NCBI RefSeq assembly: GCF_020447315.1
Contig: NZ_JAJADQ010000002.1
Span: 62,001 to 126,000, forward strand
Reading direction: 5' to 3'
From: Hymenobacter nitidus
Lineage (GTDB): Bacteria; Bacteroidota; Bacteroidia; Cytophagales; Hymenobacteraceae
DNA length: 64,000 nt
In this document: positions 26,856 through 34,590 of the stretch, piece after piece
How positions within the stretch are numbered: the stretch's first letter is position 1
Layout: each line of letters opens with the position of its first letter
The notes under the pieces: generated by a model
Databases searched by the model: none
What the model was told of the DNA's origin: nothing
The model's input: the letters and a program-made list of their open reading frames with translations, nothing else
Translations under genes and position numbers: made by a program

Positions 26856-26886
26856 CAAAGCTACAATAGAGTTTTGATCTGGCAAA
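26856..26886 (-). promoter_or_regulatory. Bacteroidota-type promoter for the HigA-like gene
   Basis: Read on the minus strand, TTTG (26886-26883) is followed after 19 nt by TAGCTTTG (26863-26856), an exact TAnnTTTG -7 box. This is the best promoter match in the window. Transcription would begin near 26849, leaving a leader of about 47 nt before the ATG at 26802. Confidence 0.75.
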
Positions 26887-26928
26887 CTAAATTTCGATTT
26901 TGGAAAGAAACTGCTCCAAAGCGAAACC

Positions 26929-27990
26929 CTATTCCATACGCCCTCCGCGCGGCGCCGGGCCCGGCACCAGAGGCTTCAGATCGACATACTTGCGGCGCTG
27001 CCGGATCAGGTCGCAAGCCATGTAGACGGCCTCGCGGAAGGAAGTCTCATCGGCCTTGAACTGCCCGGCCAGCCCGTAGGCGGTGCCATGGTCAGGGGAG
27101 GTGCGGATGACCGAAAGGCCCGCCGTGAAATTGACGCCCCGCTCGAAGGCCAGGGTCTTGAAGGGAATCAGGCCCTGGTCGTGGTAGAGGGCCAGGGTGG
27201 CGTCGAACTTGCGGAACTGACCGGTGCCGAAGTAGCCGTCGGCGGGGAAGGGGCCATATACGAGGTGCCCTTCGCTGAGCAGCTGCTGAATGACGGGGGT
27301 TACAAGAGTAGCTTCTTCAGTGCCCAGCAGGCCGTTTTCGCCGGCGTGGGGGTTCAGGCCCAGCACTGCTACCCGGGGCTTGTCGATGCCAAAATCCCCT
27401 TTCAGCGACTTGAGCAGAATGCGCAGCTTGGTGTTGAGCAGCTCCTTGGTCAGGCGGGCCGGCACGTCTTTCAGGGCAATGTGACCGGTGGCCGTAGCCA
27501 CGCGCAGATCTTCGCTGGCCAGCAGCATCAGGCTTTCGGGCGCGTCGAAAAAGCTGGTTAGAAACTCGGTGTGGCCGGGGTAGCGGAAGTCGTCGGACTG
27601 GGTGTTTTCCTTGCTGATGGGTGCCGTCACGAGGCCGTCGAGCAGGCCGGCTTTCAGGTCGCGGGCCGCGGCCAGCAACGATTCGCGGGCGGCCCGGCCC
27701 GAGGCTTCGGTGGGCTGACCGGGCGTGAGGGTAAAGTCGTCGTCCCAGCAGGTCACGGCGTTGGGCTTGCCGGGGTCAATGTCGGCGGCGGAGCGCACCT
27801 GCCGGAAGGTGAGGGGCGCGCTCTGCTGCTTATCGGCCGGAAAGTCGTCGAAGAGCACCGTGGCAGTGCCATAAACCACCGGTGTGCAGTATTTGAGCAG
27901 GCGGCTGTCGAGCAGCGTTTTATAAATGATTTCCGGTCCAATACCGGCCAGGTCGCCCACTGAAATACCGAGGCGGGGAAGAGTACTCAT
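26929..27990 (-). CDS. pdxA: 4-hydroxythreonine-4-phosphate dehydrogenase PdxA
   Basis: 353 residues. The PdxA signature GDLAGIGPEI is at residues 12-21. Other motifs are GHTEFLTSFF, LNPHAGENGLLG, YHDQGLIPFKTLAFERGVNFT and IRTSPDHGTAYGLAG. The NAD-dependent enzyme oxidises 4-phosphohydroxy-threonine in pyridoxal phosphate synthesis. The C-terminus is slightly extended (PGPAPRGGRME). It is upstream of the HigA-like gene on the same strand. Confidence 0.95.
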   Translation of the reverse strand: MSTLPRLGISVGDLAGIGPEIIYKTLLDSRLLKYCTPVVYGTATVLFDDFPADKQQSAPLTFRQVRSAADIDPGKPNAVTCWDDDFTLTPGQPTEASGRAARESLLAAARDLKAGLLDGLVTAPISKENTQSDDFRYPGHTEFLTSFFDAPESLMLLASEDLRVATATGHIALKDVPARLTKELLNTKLRILLKSLKGDFGIDKPRVAVLGLNPHAGENGLLGTEEATLVTPVIQQLLSEGHLVYGPFPADGYFGTGQFRKFDATLALYHDQGLIPFKTLAFERGVNFTAGLSVIRTSPDHGTAYGLAGQFKADETSFREAVYMACDLIRQRRKYVDLKPLVPGPAPRGGRME

Positions 27991-28030
27991 ACTAAGGAGG
28001 GCTGGGGAGAAGCTTGGGAGGAGAAAAGAT

Positions 28031-28138
28031 TGTCATCCCTCATCTGACATCCGCCAAGCGAAGACTTTATAGCTGTTGAACGACTTGTTCTAGCGTGGTA
28101 AGGTCCTTCGCTGGGCGTACACCAGATGAAAGATGACA
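28031..28138. repeat. Dispersed intergenic repeat, full copy
   Basis: A 108-bp element bounded by TGTCATC (28031-28037) and its complement GATGACA (28132-28138), with further pairing of the arms (TCATCTG/CAGATGA and GCGAAG/CTTCGC). It lies just after the pepA stop. A related sequence without a clear left arm is at 33453-33527. Confidence 0.75.
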
Positions 28139-28153
28139 GCCGAGCAGGGAAAA

Positions 28154-29608
28154 CTACTGCTGGTTTTTCAGGAAGTCGTAGAGCAGGCGCACGGTGGTGC
28201 CGGTGCCGCCCTTGCCGCGGTAGGAGTCCGGGGCCATCAGGTAGGCCGGACCGGCAATATCGAGGTGCACCCAGGGGTAGCCCACGGCGAAGCGCTCCAG
28301 AAACTTGCCGGCCGAAATAGCCCCGGCTTCGGCCTTGCCCAGGTTGTTGATGTCGGCAATGTCGGACTTGATGTGCTCGGTGTATTCCTCCCACATCGGA
28401 AACTCCACGACTCGCTCGTGCACCCGGTGGCCGGATTTTTTCAGCTCGGCCATCTGCTCTTCGCTGGCTGTGCCCATGGCCACGATGCCTTCCTTGCCGA
28501 TGGCGCGGGCCGCCGAGCCGGTGAGCGTAGCAATATCCACCACGAAGGCGGGGTCGTACTTCTTGGCAAAGGCCAGGGCATCGGCCAGGATCAGGCGGCC
28601 TTCGGCGTCGGTGTTGAGCACTTCCACGGTCAGGCCGCTGTACATGGTCAGCACGTCGCCGGGGGCAAAGGCCAGGCCGCCGGGGCGGTTGTCGGTGGCC
28701 GGCACCAGGCCGATAACGTGCAGCGGCACCTGGTTTTTGGCCAGCGCGTATAGCACACCCGTTACGGCCGCACCGCCCGCCATATCGCACTTCATCATGT
28801 CCATGGAGGCCGGGGTAGGCTTCAAACTCAGGCCGCCCGTATCAAATACGACGCCCTTGCCGACCAGTACGTAGGGCTTCTCGTTGGTGGCGCCTTCGGG
28901 CTTCCACTCCATAATCGTAAACGTGGGCGGCTCGGGGCTGCCCTGGTTTACGGCCAGTAGGCCGCCCATGCGCAGGGCTTCGATGCGCACCAGATCCAGG
29001 ATTTCGGTATGATACCCGACTTCCTCCCCGGCGGCGGCCATGCGCTCGGCAAACTGCACGGCGTTGAGCTTGTTCAGCGGGGCATTCACCAGGTCGCGGG
29101 CCAGGAATACGCCTTGCAGCACGCCGTCCAGCTCCTGCAGCTCCTCGTCGGTAACGCCGCCCACCACGCTGATGCGCGTCAGCTTGGCGGCTTCCTTTGA
29201 TTTCTCGTCGGTTTTGTAGCCTTCAAACTGGTAGGCCGTCAGGGCCAGGCCTTCCACCAGGGCCAGGGCCAGGGTCGAGTCGGCGTGGCCAGACAAATCC
29301 TGCACGTAGAGCTCGGCTACCTTATCGGCCTTGAGCTGGGCGTGCAGCTGATGGCCGCTTTTGCGCACGGCTTCGGCCACGAGGTGGGTAGTGACTTTGG
29401 CCGCGGCTACAATAAAGTAGTGCTGGTGCGAAAAATGGTTGACCATAATCAGCTTGCTGTCCTGGGCGAGCTGGTCGGCAACATACTGGCGGGCAGACTG
29501 GTGCAGGTCCTGCAGCGACTGGGGGAGCTCCTGGGTGCCGGCGGGCAGCAGGAATACAGCGGTGGCCTGCTGGGGCAGCTCGGCGGCGGTGGCTAGTTGA
29601 ATCGACAT
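28154..29608 (-). CDS. pepA: Leucyl aminopeptidase (M17) PepA
   Basis: 484 residues. The M17 catalytic domain holds the metal ligands and signature: VGKGVVFDTGGLSLKP, MKCDMAGGAAV and NTDAEGRLILADAL. The N-terminal 170 residues form the usual regulatory domain. The enzyme removes N-terminal residues from peptides with two metal ions and acts in the cytoplasm. The gene diverges from rsmA. A TATCTTTG box at 29618-29625 faces away from it. Confidence 0.95.
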   Translation of the reverse strand: MSIQLATAAELPQQATAVFLLPAGTQELPQSLQDLHQSARQYVADQLAQDSKLIMVNHFSHQHYFIVAAAKVTTHLVAEAVRKSGHQLHAQLKADKVAELYVQDLSGHADSTLALALVEGLALTAYQFEGYKTDEKSKEAAKLTRISVVGGVTDEELQELDGVLQGVFLARDLVNAPLNKLNAVQFAERMAAAGEEVGYHTEILDLVRIEALRMGGLLAVNQGSPEPPTFTIMEWKPEGATNEKPYVLVGKGVVFDTGGLSLKPTPASMDMMKCDMAGGAAVTGVLYALAKNQVPLHVIGLVPATDNRPGGLAFAPGDVLTMYSGLTVEVLNTDAEGRLILADALAFAKKYDPAFVVDIATLTGSAARAIGKEGIVAMGTASEEQMAELKKSGHRVHERVVEFPMWEEYTEHIKSDIADINNLGKAEAGAISAGKFLERFAVGYPWVHLDIAGPAYLMAPDSYRGKGGTGTTVRLLYDFLKNQQ

Positions 29609-29625
29609 AGACGGGCGTATCTTTG
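29597..29625 (+). promoter_or_regulatory. Candidate promoter for rsmA
   Basis: TTG (29597-29599), then 18 nt, then TATCTTTG (29618-29625), an exact -7 match. The rsmA start is 140 nt downstream, so the leader would be long. It overlaps the pepA start codon region. Confidence 0.5.
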
Positions 29626-29764
29626 GAGCGAGTTAGGGCGCGCAAGGTAGGCAGCCTTTGGTAAACGCAAGTACAGGAGCCAAGAACCGGGCTACCCCGA
29701 CGATTCTTTCCTGTGCGCCTGCGGACCAGCTCACTTTTCGCACTTCTACCGCCTTTTTTGCCGT

Positions 29765-30628
29765 ATGGATCACGTTAGCCCCAAAAAACACTTAGGTCAG
29801 CACTTTCTGGCCGACCCCAACATTGCGCGGCGCATCGTGGAGTCGTTGCGCCTGCCCGACGGGGTGGCGGAAGTGCTGGAAATCGGGCCCGGCATGGGCG
29901 TGCTGACCGGCGACCTGCTCAAGCACCCCGAGTACCGCACCACCGTCGTCGAAATTGACCGGGAATCGGTGGACTACCTGGGGCGCAACTTTCCCAGTCT
30001 GGAAGGCCGCATTATTTCCGCCGACTTTCTGAAGCAGGATCTGAACAAGCTCTTTCCGGAGCAGCCGCTGAGCATTATTGGCAACTTTCCCTACAACATC
30101 AGCAGCCAGATTTTCTTCCAGGTCCTGGCCCACCGCCAGCAGGTGCGCGAGGTGGTCGGCATGATTCAGAAGGAAGTGGCCGACCGGCTGGCCGAGCCGC
30201 CCGGCTCCAAAACCTACGGCATTCTGAGCGTGCTGCTCCAGGCCTTCTACACCGTGGAAATGCTCTTCACTGTGCCGCCCCACGTCTTTATTCCGCCGCC
30301 CAAGGTACAGTCGGCCGTGGTGCGCCTCACCCGCAACGCCACCGAGCACCTGGGCTGCGACGAGAAGCTGTTTTTCCAGGTCGTGAAGCAGGCCTTCCAG
30401 ACGCGGCGCAAAACCCTGCGCAACGCCCTAAAGCCCTTCGGCATGGTGCCCGAAGCCACTACGGACCCCATTTTCGAGAAGCGGGCCGAGCAGCTCAGCG
30501 TCAGTGATTTCGTGGAGCTGACCAAGCACGTCGAGCAGCACCGCGTGGTGGTGCCGCCGTCGGTCAACAATGCCAAGTCCCGCCGCGCCCAGGAGGTTTC
30601 GGAAGAAGCCGAAGAAGAACAAGAGTAA
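29765..30628 (+). CDS. rsmA: 16S rRNA dimethyladenosine transferase RsmA (KsgA)
   Basis: 287 residues. It begins with the family pattern KKHLGQHFLADPNIARRIV, has the SAM-binding GxGxG region LEIGPGMGVLTGDLL and the catalytic NFPY at GNFPYNISSQIFF. It dimethylates two adjacent adenines near the 3' end of 16S rRNA, a late step in 30S assembly. The last 25 residues are charged and acidic (SEEAEEEQE), beyond the normal domain. A dehydrogenase gene begins 28 nt downstream, so they may be co-transcribed. Confidence 0.95.
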   Translation: MDHVSPKKHLGQHFLADPNIARRIVESLRLPDGVAEVLEIGPGMGVLTGDLLKHPEYRTTVVEIDRESVDYLGRNFPSLEGRIISADFLKQDLNKLFPEQPLSIIGNFPYNISSQIFFQVLAHRQQVREVVGMIQKEVADRLAEPPGSKTYGILSVLLQAFYTVEMLFTVPPHVFIPPPKVQSAVVRLTRNATEHLGCDEKLFFQVVKQAFQTRRKTLRNALKPFGMVPEATTDPIFEKRAEQLSVSDFVELTKHVEQHRVVVPPSVNNAKSRRAQEVSEEAEEEQE

Positions 30629-30656
30629 GAACCCGTTTCGCCACCCCCCTTCAAGG

Positions 30657-31670
30657 ATGAGTGAACCTGCCCTGCCTCCCGAATCTACCCCCGCACTGCA
30701 CACGGCCCGACCCCAGTCGCTCTGCCTCTGCGTCGACGAAATGCACCCCTCGCTGCCCGAGCTGCTCGTGCCGCTGGGCATTACGCTGCACTACCGCCCC
30801 GATCTGAAAGCGGCCGAAATACCCGCCGCCCTGGCCGCCCAGCCCTACGATGGCCTGCTGGTACGCAGCAAGCTGCGCATCACGGCCGAGCTGCTGGCCC
30901 ACGGCCCGCAGCTGCGCTACGTGGGCCGGGCCGGGGCCGGCGTAGATAACATCGACGAGGCGGCCCTGGCGGCGGCGGGCGTAACGTTGCTCAACGCGCC
31001 CGAGGGCAACCGCGACGCGGTGGGGGAATACACGCTGGGGCTGCTGCTGGCCCTGTTTCGCAACATCGTGCGCGCCGACCACGAGGTGCGGCAGGGCATC
31101 TGGCAGCGCGAAGCCAACCGGGGCGAGGAAATAGGGGGGAAGGTCATCGGGATTCTGGGCTACGGCCACATGGGCGCGGCGTTTGCCCGGCGCCTGAGCA
31201 GCTTTGGCTGCACGGTGCTGGCCCACGACAGCAACCCCCGCCACGAGGGCGACCATAACGCTATTCTGGTGAGCCTGCGGGAGCTGCAGGAGCGGGCCGA
31301 CGTGCTGAGCGTGCATATTCCCTACGTGGCGGCCAACCGCCACTTCGTAAACGACGCGCTGCTGGGTGGTTTTCGCCACCCCATCTGGCTGCTGAACACG
31401 GCCCGCGGCGAAGTGCTCGACCATGCCGCCCTGGTGCGGGGCCTGCAAAGCGGGCAGGTGCGCGGCGCAGCCCTCGACGTGCTCGAAAACGAGAAGCTGG
31501 CCACGCTCACCGAAGCCCAGCAAGCCACCCTGCATTTTCTGAAAGCTTCGCCCAACGTGGTGTTTTCGCCCCACATCGGCGGCTGGAGCTTTCAATCGTA
31601 CCGCCGTATAAATGAGGTGCTGGCCCACAAAATCGGAGAGTTTCTGCGCACCGCGCCGGGCCGGAACTAG
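30657..31670 (+). CDS. D-2-hydroxyacid dehydrogenase (SerA-like)
   Basis: 337 residues from the ATG at 30657 (MSEPALPP). An NAD-binding site is at GILGYGHMGAAFARRL. The catalytic residues of the family are in view: Arg in NTARGEV, Glu in LDVLENEKL and His in SPHIGGWSFQS. Such enzymes interconvert 2-hydroxy acids and 2-oxo acids; the substrate (3-phosphoglycerate or another) cannot be set from the sequence, since the ACT domain of classical SerA is absent. It follows rsmA by 28 nt. Confidence 0.88.
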   Translation: MSEPALPPESTPALHTARPQSLCLCVDEMHPSLPELLVPLGITLHYRPDLKAAEIPAALAAQPYDGLLVRSKLRITAELLAHGPQLRYVGRAGAGVDNIDEAALAAAGVTLLNAPEGNRDAVGEYTLGLLLALFRNIVRADHEVRQGIWQREANRGEEIGGKVIGILGYGHMGAAFARRLSSFGCTVLAHDSNPRHEGDHNAILVSLRELQERADVLSVHIPYVAANRHFVNDALLGGFRHPIWLLNTARGEVLDHAALVRGLQSGQVRGAALDVLENEKLATLTEAQQATLHFLKASPNVVFSPHIGGWSFQSYRRINEVLAHKIGEFLRTAPGRN

Positions 31671-31690
31671 AAGAAATTGCGCCGGGTTCG

Positions 31691-31698
31691 TATATTTG
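31691..31698 (+). promoter_or_regulatory. -7 box for greA
   Basis: TATATTTG matches TAnnTTTG exactly. The -33 element is not clear. Transcription would begin near 31705, about ten bases before the leader hairpin at 31714. Confidence 0.5.
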
Positions 31699-31713
31699 TC
31701 TTAAACCTGTTTC

Positions 31714-31753
31714 GGAGAACGGTCGGCGTCGCTGACCGTTCTCCTTGTTTTTT
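31714..31753 (+). terminator. Terminator-like hairpin in the greA leader
   Basis: GGAGAACGGTC (31714-31724) pairs perfectly with GACCGTTCTCC (31734-31744), followed by TTGTTTTTT. It sits after the -7 box and 20 nt before the greA start codon, so a transcript from that promoter must pass it. It could instead, or also, end the upstream dehydrogenase transcript. Confidence 0.85.
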
Positions 31754-31772
31754 AGCAAACCATCCCACCGCC

Positions 31773-32246
31773 ATGGCTTCCGTTAATTACTATACTCCCG
31801 AAGGACTGCAAAAGCTCAAAGACGAGTTGCAGGACCTCAAAATCCGCGGCCGGGCCAAAGCAGCTGAGGACCTGCGCGAAGCCCGCGACAAAGGTGACCT
31901 GAGCGAAAATGCCGAGTACGACGCGGCCAAAGAAGCCCAGGGCCTGCTCGAGCTGAAAATCTCCAAGCTGGAAGAAATTGTTGGCAACGCCCGCGTTATC
32001 GACGATACCAACATGGACGTGACCAAGGTGCTGATTCTGAGCAAGGTGAAGCTCAAGAACCTGAAGAACAACATGGTGCTCGACTACGTGCTCGTGGCCG
32101 AGGAAGAAGCCAACCTGGCCGCCGGTAAAATCTCGGTGAAGTCGCCCATCGGCAAAGGCCTGCTGGGCAAGTCGGCTGGCGACACGGCCGAAATTACCGT
32201 GCCCGCCGGCAAGCTGCAGTTCCAGATTCTGGAAGTAAGCCGCTAG
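31773..32246 (+). CDS. greA: Transcription elongation factor GreA
   Basis: 157 residues from the ATG at 31773 (MASVNYYTPEGLQKLKDEL). The N-terminal coiled coil carries the acidic tip DLSENAEYDAAKEAQ, which reaches into the RNA polymerase secondary channel to stimulate transcript cleavage. The C-terminal FKBP-like domain ends with GDTAEITVPAGKLQFQILEV. Length is normal. The upstream leader holds an intrinsic-terminator-like hairpin. A longer reading frame runs through the hairpin but is not likely to be translated. Confidence 0.95.
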   Translation: MASVNYYTPEGLQKLKDELQDLKIRGRAKAAEDLREARDKGDLSENAEYDAAKEAQGLLELKISKLEEIVGNARVIDDTNMDVTKVLILSKVKLKNLKNNMVLDYVLVAEEEANLAAGKISVKSPIGKGLLGKSAGDTAEITVPAGKLQFQILEVSR

Positions 32247-32247
32247 A

Positions 32248-32399
32248 GTGATTTAGTGAAACGGTGAGTTCGTGAGAACTCATTTCCTGAAAAGGGCGAA
32301 GCCGACGGCTTCGCCCTTTTGCATTTTGCTCGTACTTTGGCCCAGCGGTTCCGTTAGCCCAAAATGCCTGCTCACCAACTCACCCTTTCACTACATCAC
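32248..32399. repeat. 152-bp inverted-repeat-bounded element (MITE-like)
   Basis: The arms at 32248-32276 and 32371-32399 are 29 bp each and complementary at 26 positions. They fill the gap between greA and the HIT-NuiA gene almost exactly and enclose a terminator hairpin (32290-32320). No transposase is present. The element resembles a miniature inverted-repeat element or a structured 3' region. Confidence 0.75.
32290..32320 (+). terminator. Intrinsic terminator of greA
   Basis: AAAAGGGCGAAGCC (32290-32303) pairs with GGCTTCGCCCTTTT (32307-32320), with a 3-nt loop. The T-run completes it. It lies within the inverted-repeat element. Confidence 0.9.
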
Positions 32400-32401
32400 A
32401 C

Positions 32402-33274
32402 ATGCCTTCCATCTTTTCCCGCATTATCTCGGGCGAACTGCCCGCCTATAAGGTTGCCGAGGACGAGCACCACCTGGCTTTTCTCGACATCACGCCCCTG
32501 GTGGAAGGCCACACCCTGGTGATTCCCAAGCGCGAGGTCGACTATATCTTCGACATGGCGCCCGAGGAGCTGGCGGCCCTGCACCAGTTTGCCCAGCGCG
32601 TGGCCAAGGGCGTTAAGGAAGCCGTGCCCTGCAAGCGCGTCGGGGTGGCCGTTATCGGGCTGGAAGTGCCCCACGCCCACATCCACCTGATTCCGATGAC
32701 CAAGGTGGCGGATATGAACTTCGCTAACCCCAAAATAAAGGTGGAGGAGCGGCGCATGAACGAGCTGGCCGCCGCCATTGGGGCTAAAGTGCCCGCCGCA
32801 ACGGCGGCGGCAGCCGGCAGCCGTGCCACCAAGCCCCTGGAAACCAAAGCCGAGCGTGAAACCGCTGAAGTCAGTGCCGCCCCCGATGCCACCTCGCAGC
32901 AGCTGCAGGAGCTGACCAAGGGGCTGCACTACGTCAGTGAGTCGGATGCGCCGCTGGCGGTGGTGAGCTACGAGGCTCCCGCCGGCACCCTGACCGATGC
33001 GGATGTACTCCAGCTCACGGGGCAGCCCGCCGGCACGAAAGTCGAGACGGTGGATCTGATGCTGTTTCTGCGCAACCACACTGCCGACGACGGCTTGCTG
33101 GACAACCCGGAGCTGGCCAACCGCTACAAAGCCCTGCAGATGTTCCTGAAGCAGGAGCTGCAGGAAACCAAGGTGTACCGCGTGGGCACCGGCCCCAAGG
33201 TGCAGGCCTACGCGCTGGGCAAAACCGGGGACGGCAAGCTAGCCGGCTTCAAAACCGTACTAACCGAAACCTAA
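32402..33274 (+). CDS. HIT-family protein fused to a NuiA-type nuclease inhibitor domain
   Basis: 290 residues. Residues 1-125 form a HIT domain with the catalytic triad motif HAHIHLI at 91-97, found in nucleotide hydrolases that act on AMP-lysine or dinucleotide substrates. An Ala-rich linker (130-165) joins it to a C-terminal domain. That domain resembles NuiA, the Anabaena inhibitor of the nuclease NucA: ELTKGLHYVSESD (169-182), LQLTGQPAGTKVETVDLMLFL, VYRVG, YALGKTGDGKLAGFKT, and a C-terminal Thr (T290). In Anabaena NuiA, as I recall, E24 in the SES motif and the terminal Thr135 contact the nuclease. Both appear retained (E180, T290), while the Trp76 position reads Gly or Leu. A NucA-type nuclease is encoded at 47301-48740. 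Confidence 0.78.
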   Translation: MPSIFSRIISGELPAYKVAEDEHHLAFLDITPLVEGHTLVIPKREVDYIFDMAPEELAALHQFAQRVAKGVKEAVPCKRVGVAVIGLEVPHAHIHLIPMTKVADMNFANPKIKVEERRMNELAAAIGAKVPAATAAAAGSRATKPLETKAERETAEVSAAPDATSQQLQELTKGLHYVSESDAPLAVVSYEAPAGTLTDADVLQLTGQPAGTKVETVDLMLFLRNHTADDGLLDNPELANRYKALQMFLKQELQETKVYRVGTGPKVQAYALGKTGDGKLAGFKTVLTET

Positions 33275-33332
33275 ACCGGAGCCTGCAGGAGCATACCCCT
33301 ACGCTTTGCGCCCCCAGCTATGTTGCTTTTAG

Positions 33333-33364
33333 AAAATGCCTGACTTGGACAAGTCAGGCATTTT
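33333..33364 (+). terminator. Intrinsic terminator after the HIT-NuiA gene
   Basis: AAAATGCCTGACTT (33333-33346) pairs with AAGTCAGGCATTTT (33351-33364), with a 4-nt loop. It is symmetrical enough to work in both directions. Confidence 0.9.
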
Positions 33365-33452
33365 GCATTTCAGGGCAAGAGAATGCTAGAGCTGAGCAGG
33401 TAAACCAATGCAAGAAGCCCTTACCTGTACTCGTGTGACCAACGGCTGTTTA

Positions 33453-33527
33453 CGCTGTTACGAGCCGTGGTAGAATAGGCGAGCAGAGTCCTTCACTGCC
33501 TGGACGTCGGATGAATGATGACAGCCG
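33453..33527. repeat. Dispersed intergenic repeat, second copy
   Basis: Shares GCTGTT, GTCCTTC, CTG, GGATGAA and GATGACAGCCGA in order with nt 28072-28143. Both copies lie just after the stop codon of a minus-strand gene. The left inverted arm seen in the first copy is missing. Confidence 0.6.
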
Positions 33528-33551
33528 AAATGATTGGGCGCCTCGTGCGGC

Positions 33552-34088
33552 TCAGCCTGGGTTAGTGGTTTCGGCGAGCTTGGTATACCAGTGCCACAGG
33601 GCGCCATCCTGCTCAAATTCAGCTTGCTTTTCCAAACCCAGCTGCTCCAGAATCCGGCAGGAAGCCCGGTTGGCGCGCATGGCCGTGGCGTGCAGCTCGG
33701 GCAGCTGCATTTGCTCAAACGCGTAGCGGAAGCTGGCCCGGGCGGCTTCCGTAGCATAGCCCTGGCCCCAGTGGGCCCGCAGCAGCCGGTAGCCGATGTC
33801 GTAGTAGTTGGTGCGGCCGTTTACCACGTGGTCATTCATGAGCTTGAGGCCGCACCAGCCGATAAACTCCTGAGTGTCGCGGCGCACCACGGCCCAGCGG
33901 CCGATGCCGTTCTGCTCGTACTGGCGGCGGATGTAGTCGACAGTCGCGGCGGCCTCGGCCAGGGTGCTCATCAGGAGGCCGGGCACGTAGCGCAGCACTT
34001 CCGGGTCAGAGTCGAGGGCCAGGATGCCGGGCGCGTCTTCGGGCAATACGGGGCGCAGCAGCAGGCGGGAGGTTTCGAGGCTATCCAC
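33552..34088 (-). CDS. GNAT-family N-acetyltransferase (RimJ/RimL type)
   Basis: 178 residues. The start (ETSRLLLRPVLPEDAPGI) and the acetyl-CoA loop (LLRAHWGQGYATEAARASFRYAF) match RimJ/RimL-type GNAT enzymes. They transfer acetyl groups to amines; the acceptor is unknown. The gene overlaps the stop of the upstream acetyltransferase gene by 8 bp, which suggests translational coupling of two paralogues. The dispersed repeat at 33453-33527 follows its stop codon. Confidence 0.85.
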   Translation of the reverse strand: MDSLETSRLLLRPVLPEDAPGILALDSDPEVLRYVPGLLMSTLAEAAATVDYIRRQYEQNGIGRWAVVRRDTQEFIGWCGLKLMNDHVVNGRTNYYDIGYRLLRAHWGQGYATEAARASFRYAFEQMQLPELHATAMRANRASCRILEQLGLEKQAEFEQDGALWHWYTKLAETTNPG

Positions 34089-34584
34089 GGCGGCGCACGG
34101 CGTAGATTAGCTCATCCAGAAACTCGCCGTTTTTGAACAACGTCTGCTCGAAGCGGCCTTCCAGCACGAAGCCGGCCTTTTCCAGGGCCCGCTGGGAACC
34201 GATATTGGTGCCGTAGGGCCGGGCGAATATGCGGGTAATGTCGAAGGTGCGGAAGCCGTAGTCCACCGTTTGCCGGATGGCCTCCGTAACGATGCCCCGG
34301 CCCCAGAACGGCTGGGCCAGCCAGTAGCCTAGCTCCGCGTTTTTGCACTGCACGTCGGTCTGGGGGTGAAGGCCGATGCCGCCCGCGGCCTGCCCGTCCA
34401 CGTCGATGGCGAAAATGCGCTGGGGCGAGTGGCTGGTGGCCATGCTGAGGAAGCCCCGGCCTTTTTCCTCCGTGAACGGGTAGGGAAACTGGTCGGTCAT
34501 GAACCGGGCAATTTCCGGGTTGTTGGCGTAGCGAAGCAGGCTGGGCAGGTCGTCGGGCTGCCAGGCGCGGAGGGTGAAGGGCAT
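34081..34584 (-). CDS. GNAT-family N-acetyltransferase
   Basis: 167 residues. It has the GNAT pattern with LGYWLAQPFWGRGIVTEAIRQTVDYGF as the acetyl-CoA loop and ends with NGEFLDELIYAVRRRG. It resembles RimJ/RimL-type enzymes and is a paralogue of the gene it overlaps. The pair may act on related substrates. No signal peptide. Confidence 0.86.
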   Translation of the reverse strand: MPFTLRAWQPDDLPSLLRYANNPEIARFMTDQFPYPFTEEKGRGFLSMATSHSPQRIFAIDVDGQAAGGIGLHPQTDVQCKNAELGYWLAQPFWGRGIVTEAIRQTVDYGFRTFDITRIFARPYGTNIGSQRALEKAGFVLEGRFEQTLFKNGEFLDELIYAVRRRG

Positions 34585-34590
34585 AGGGCG

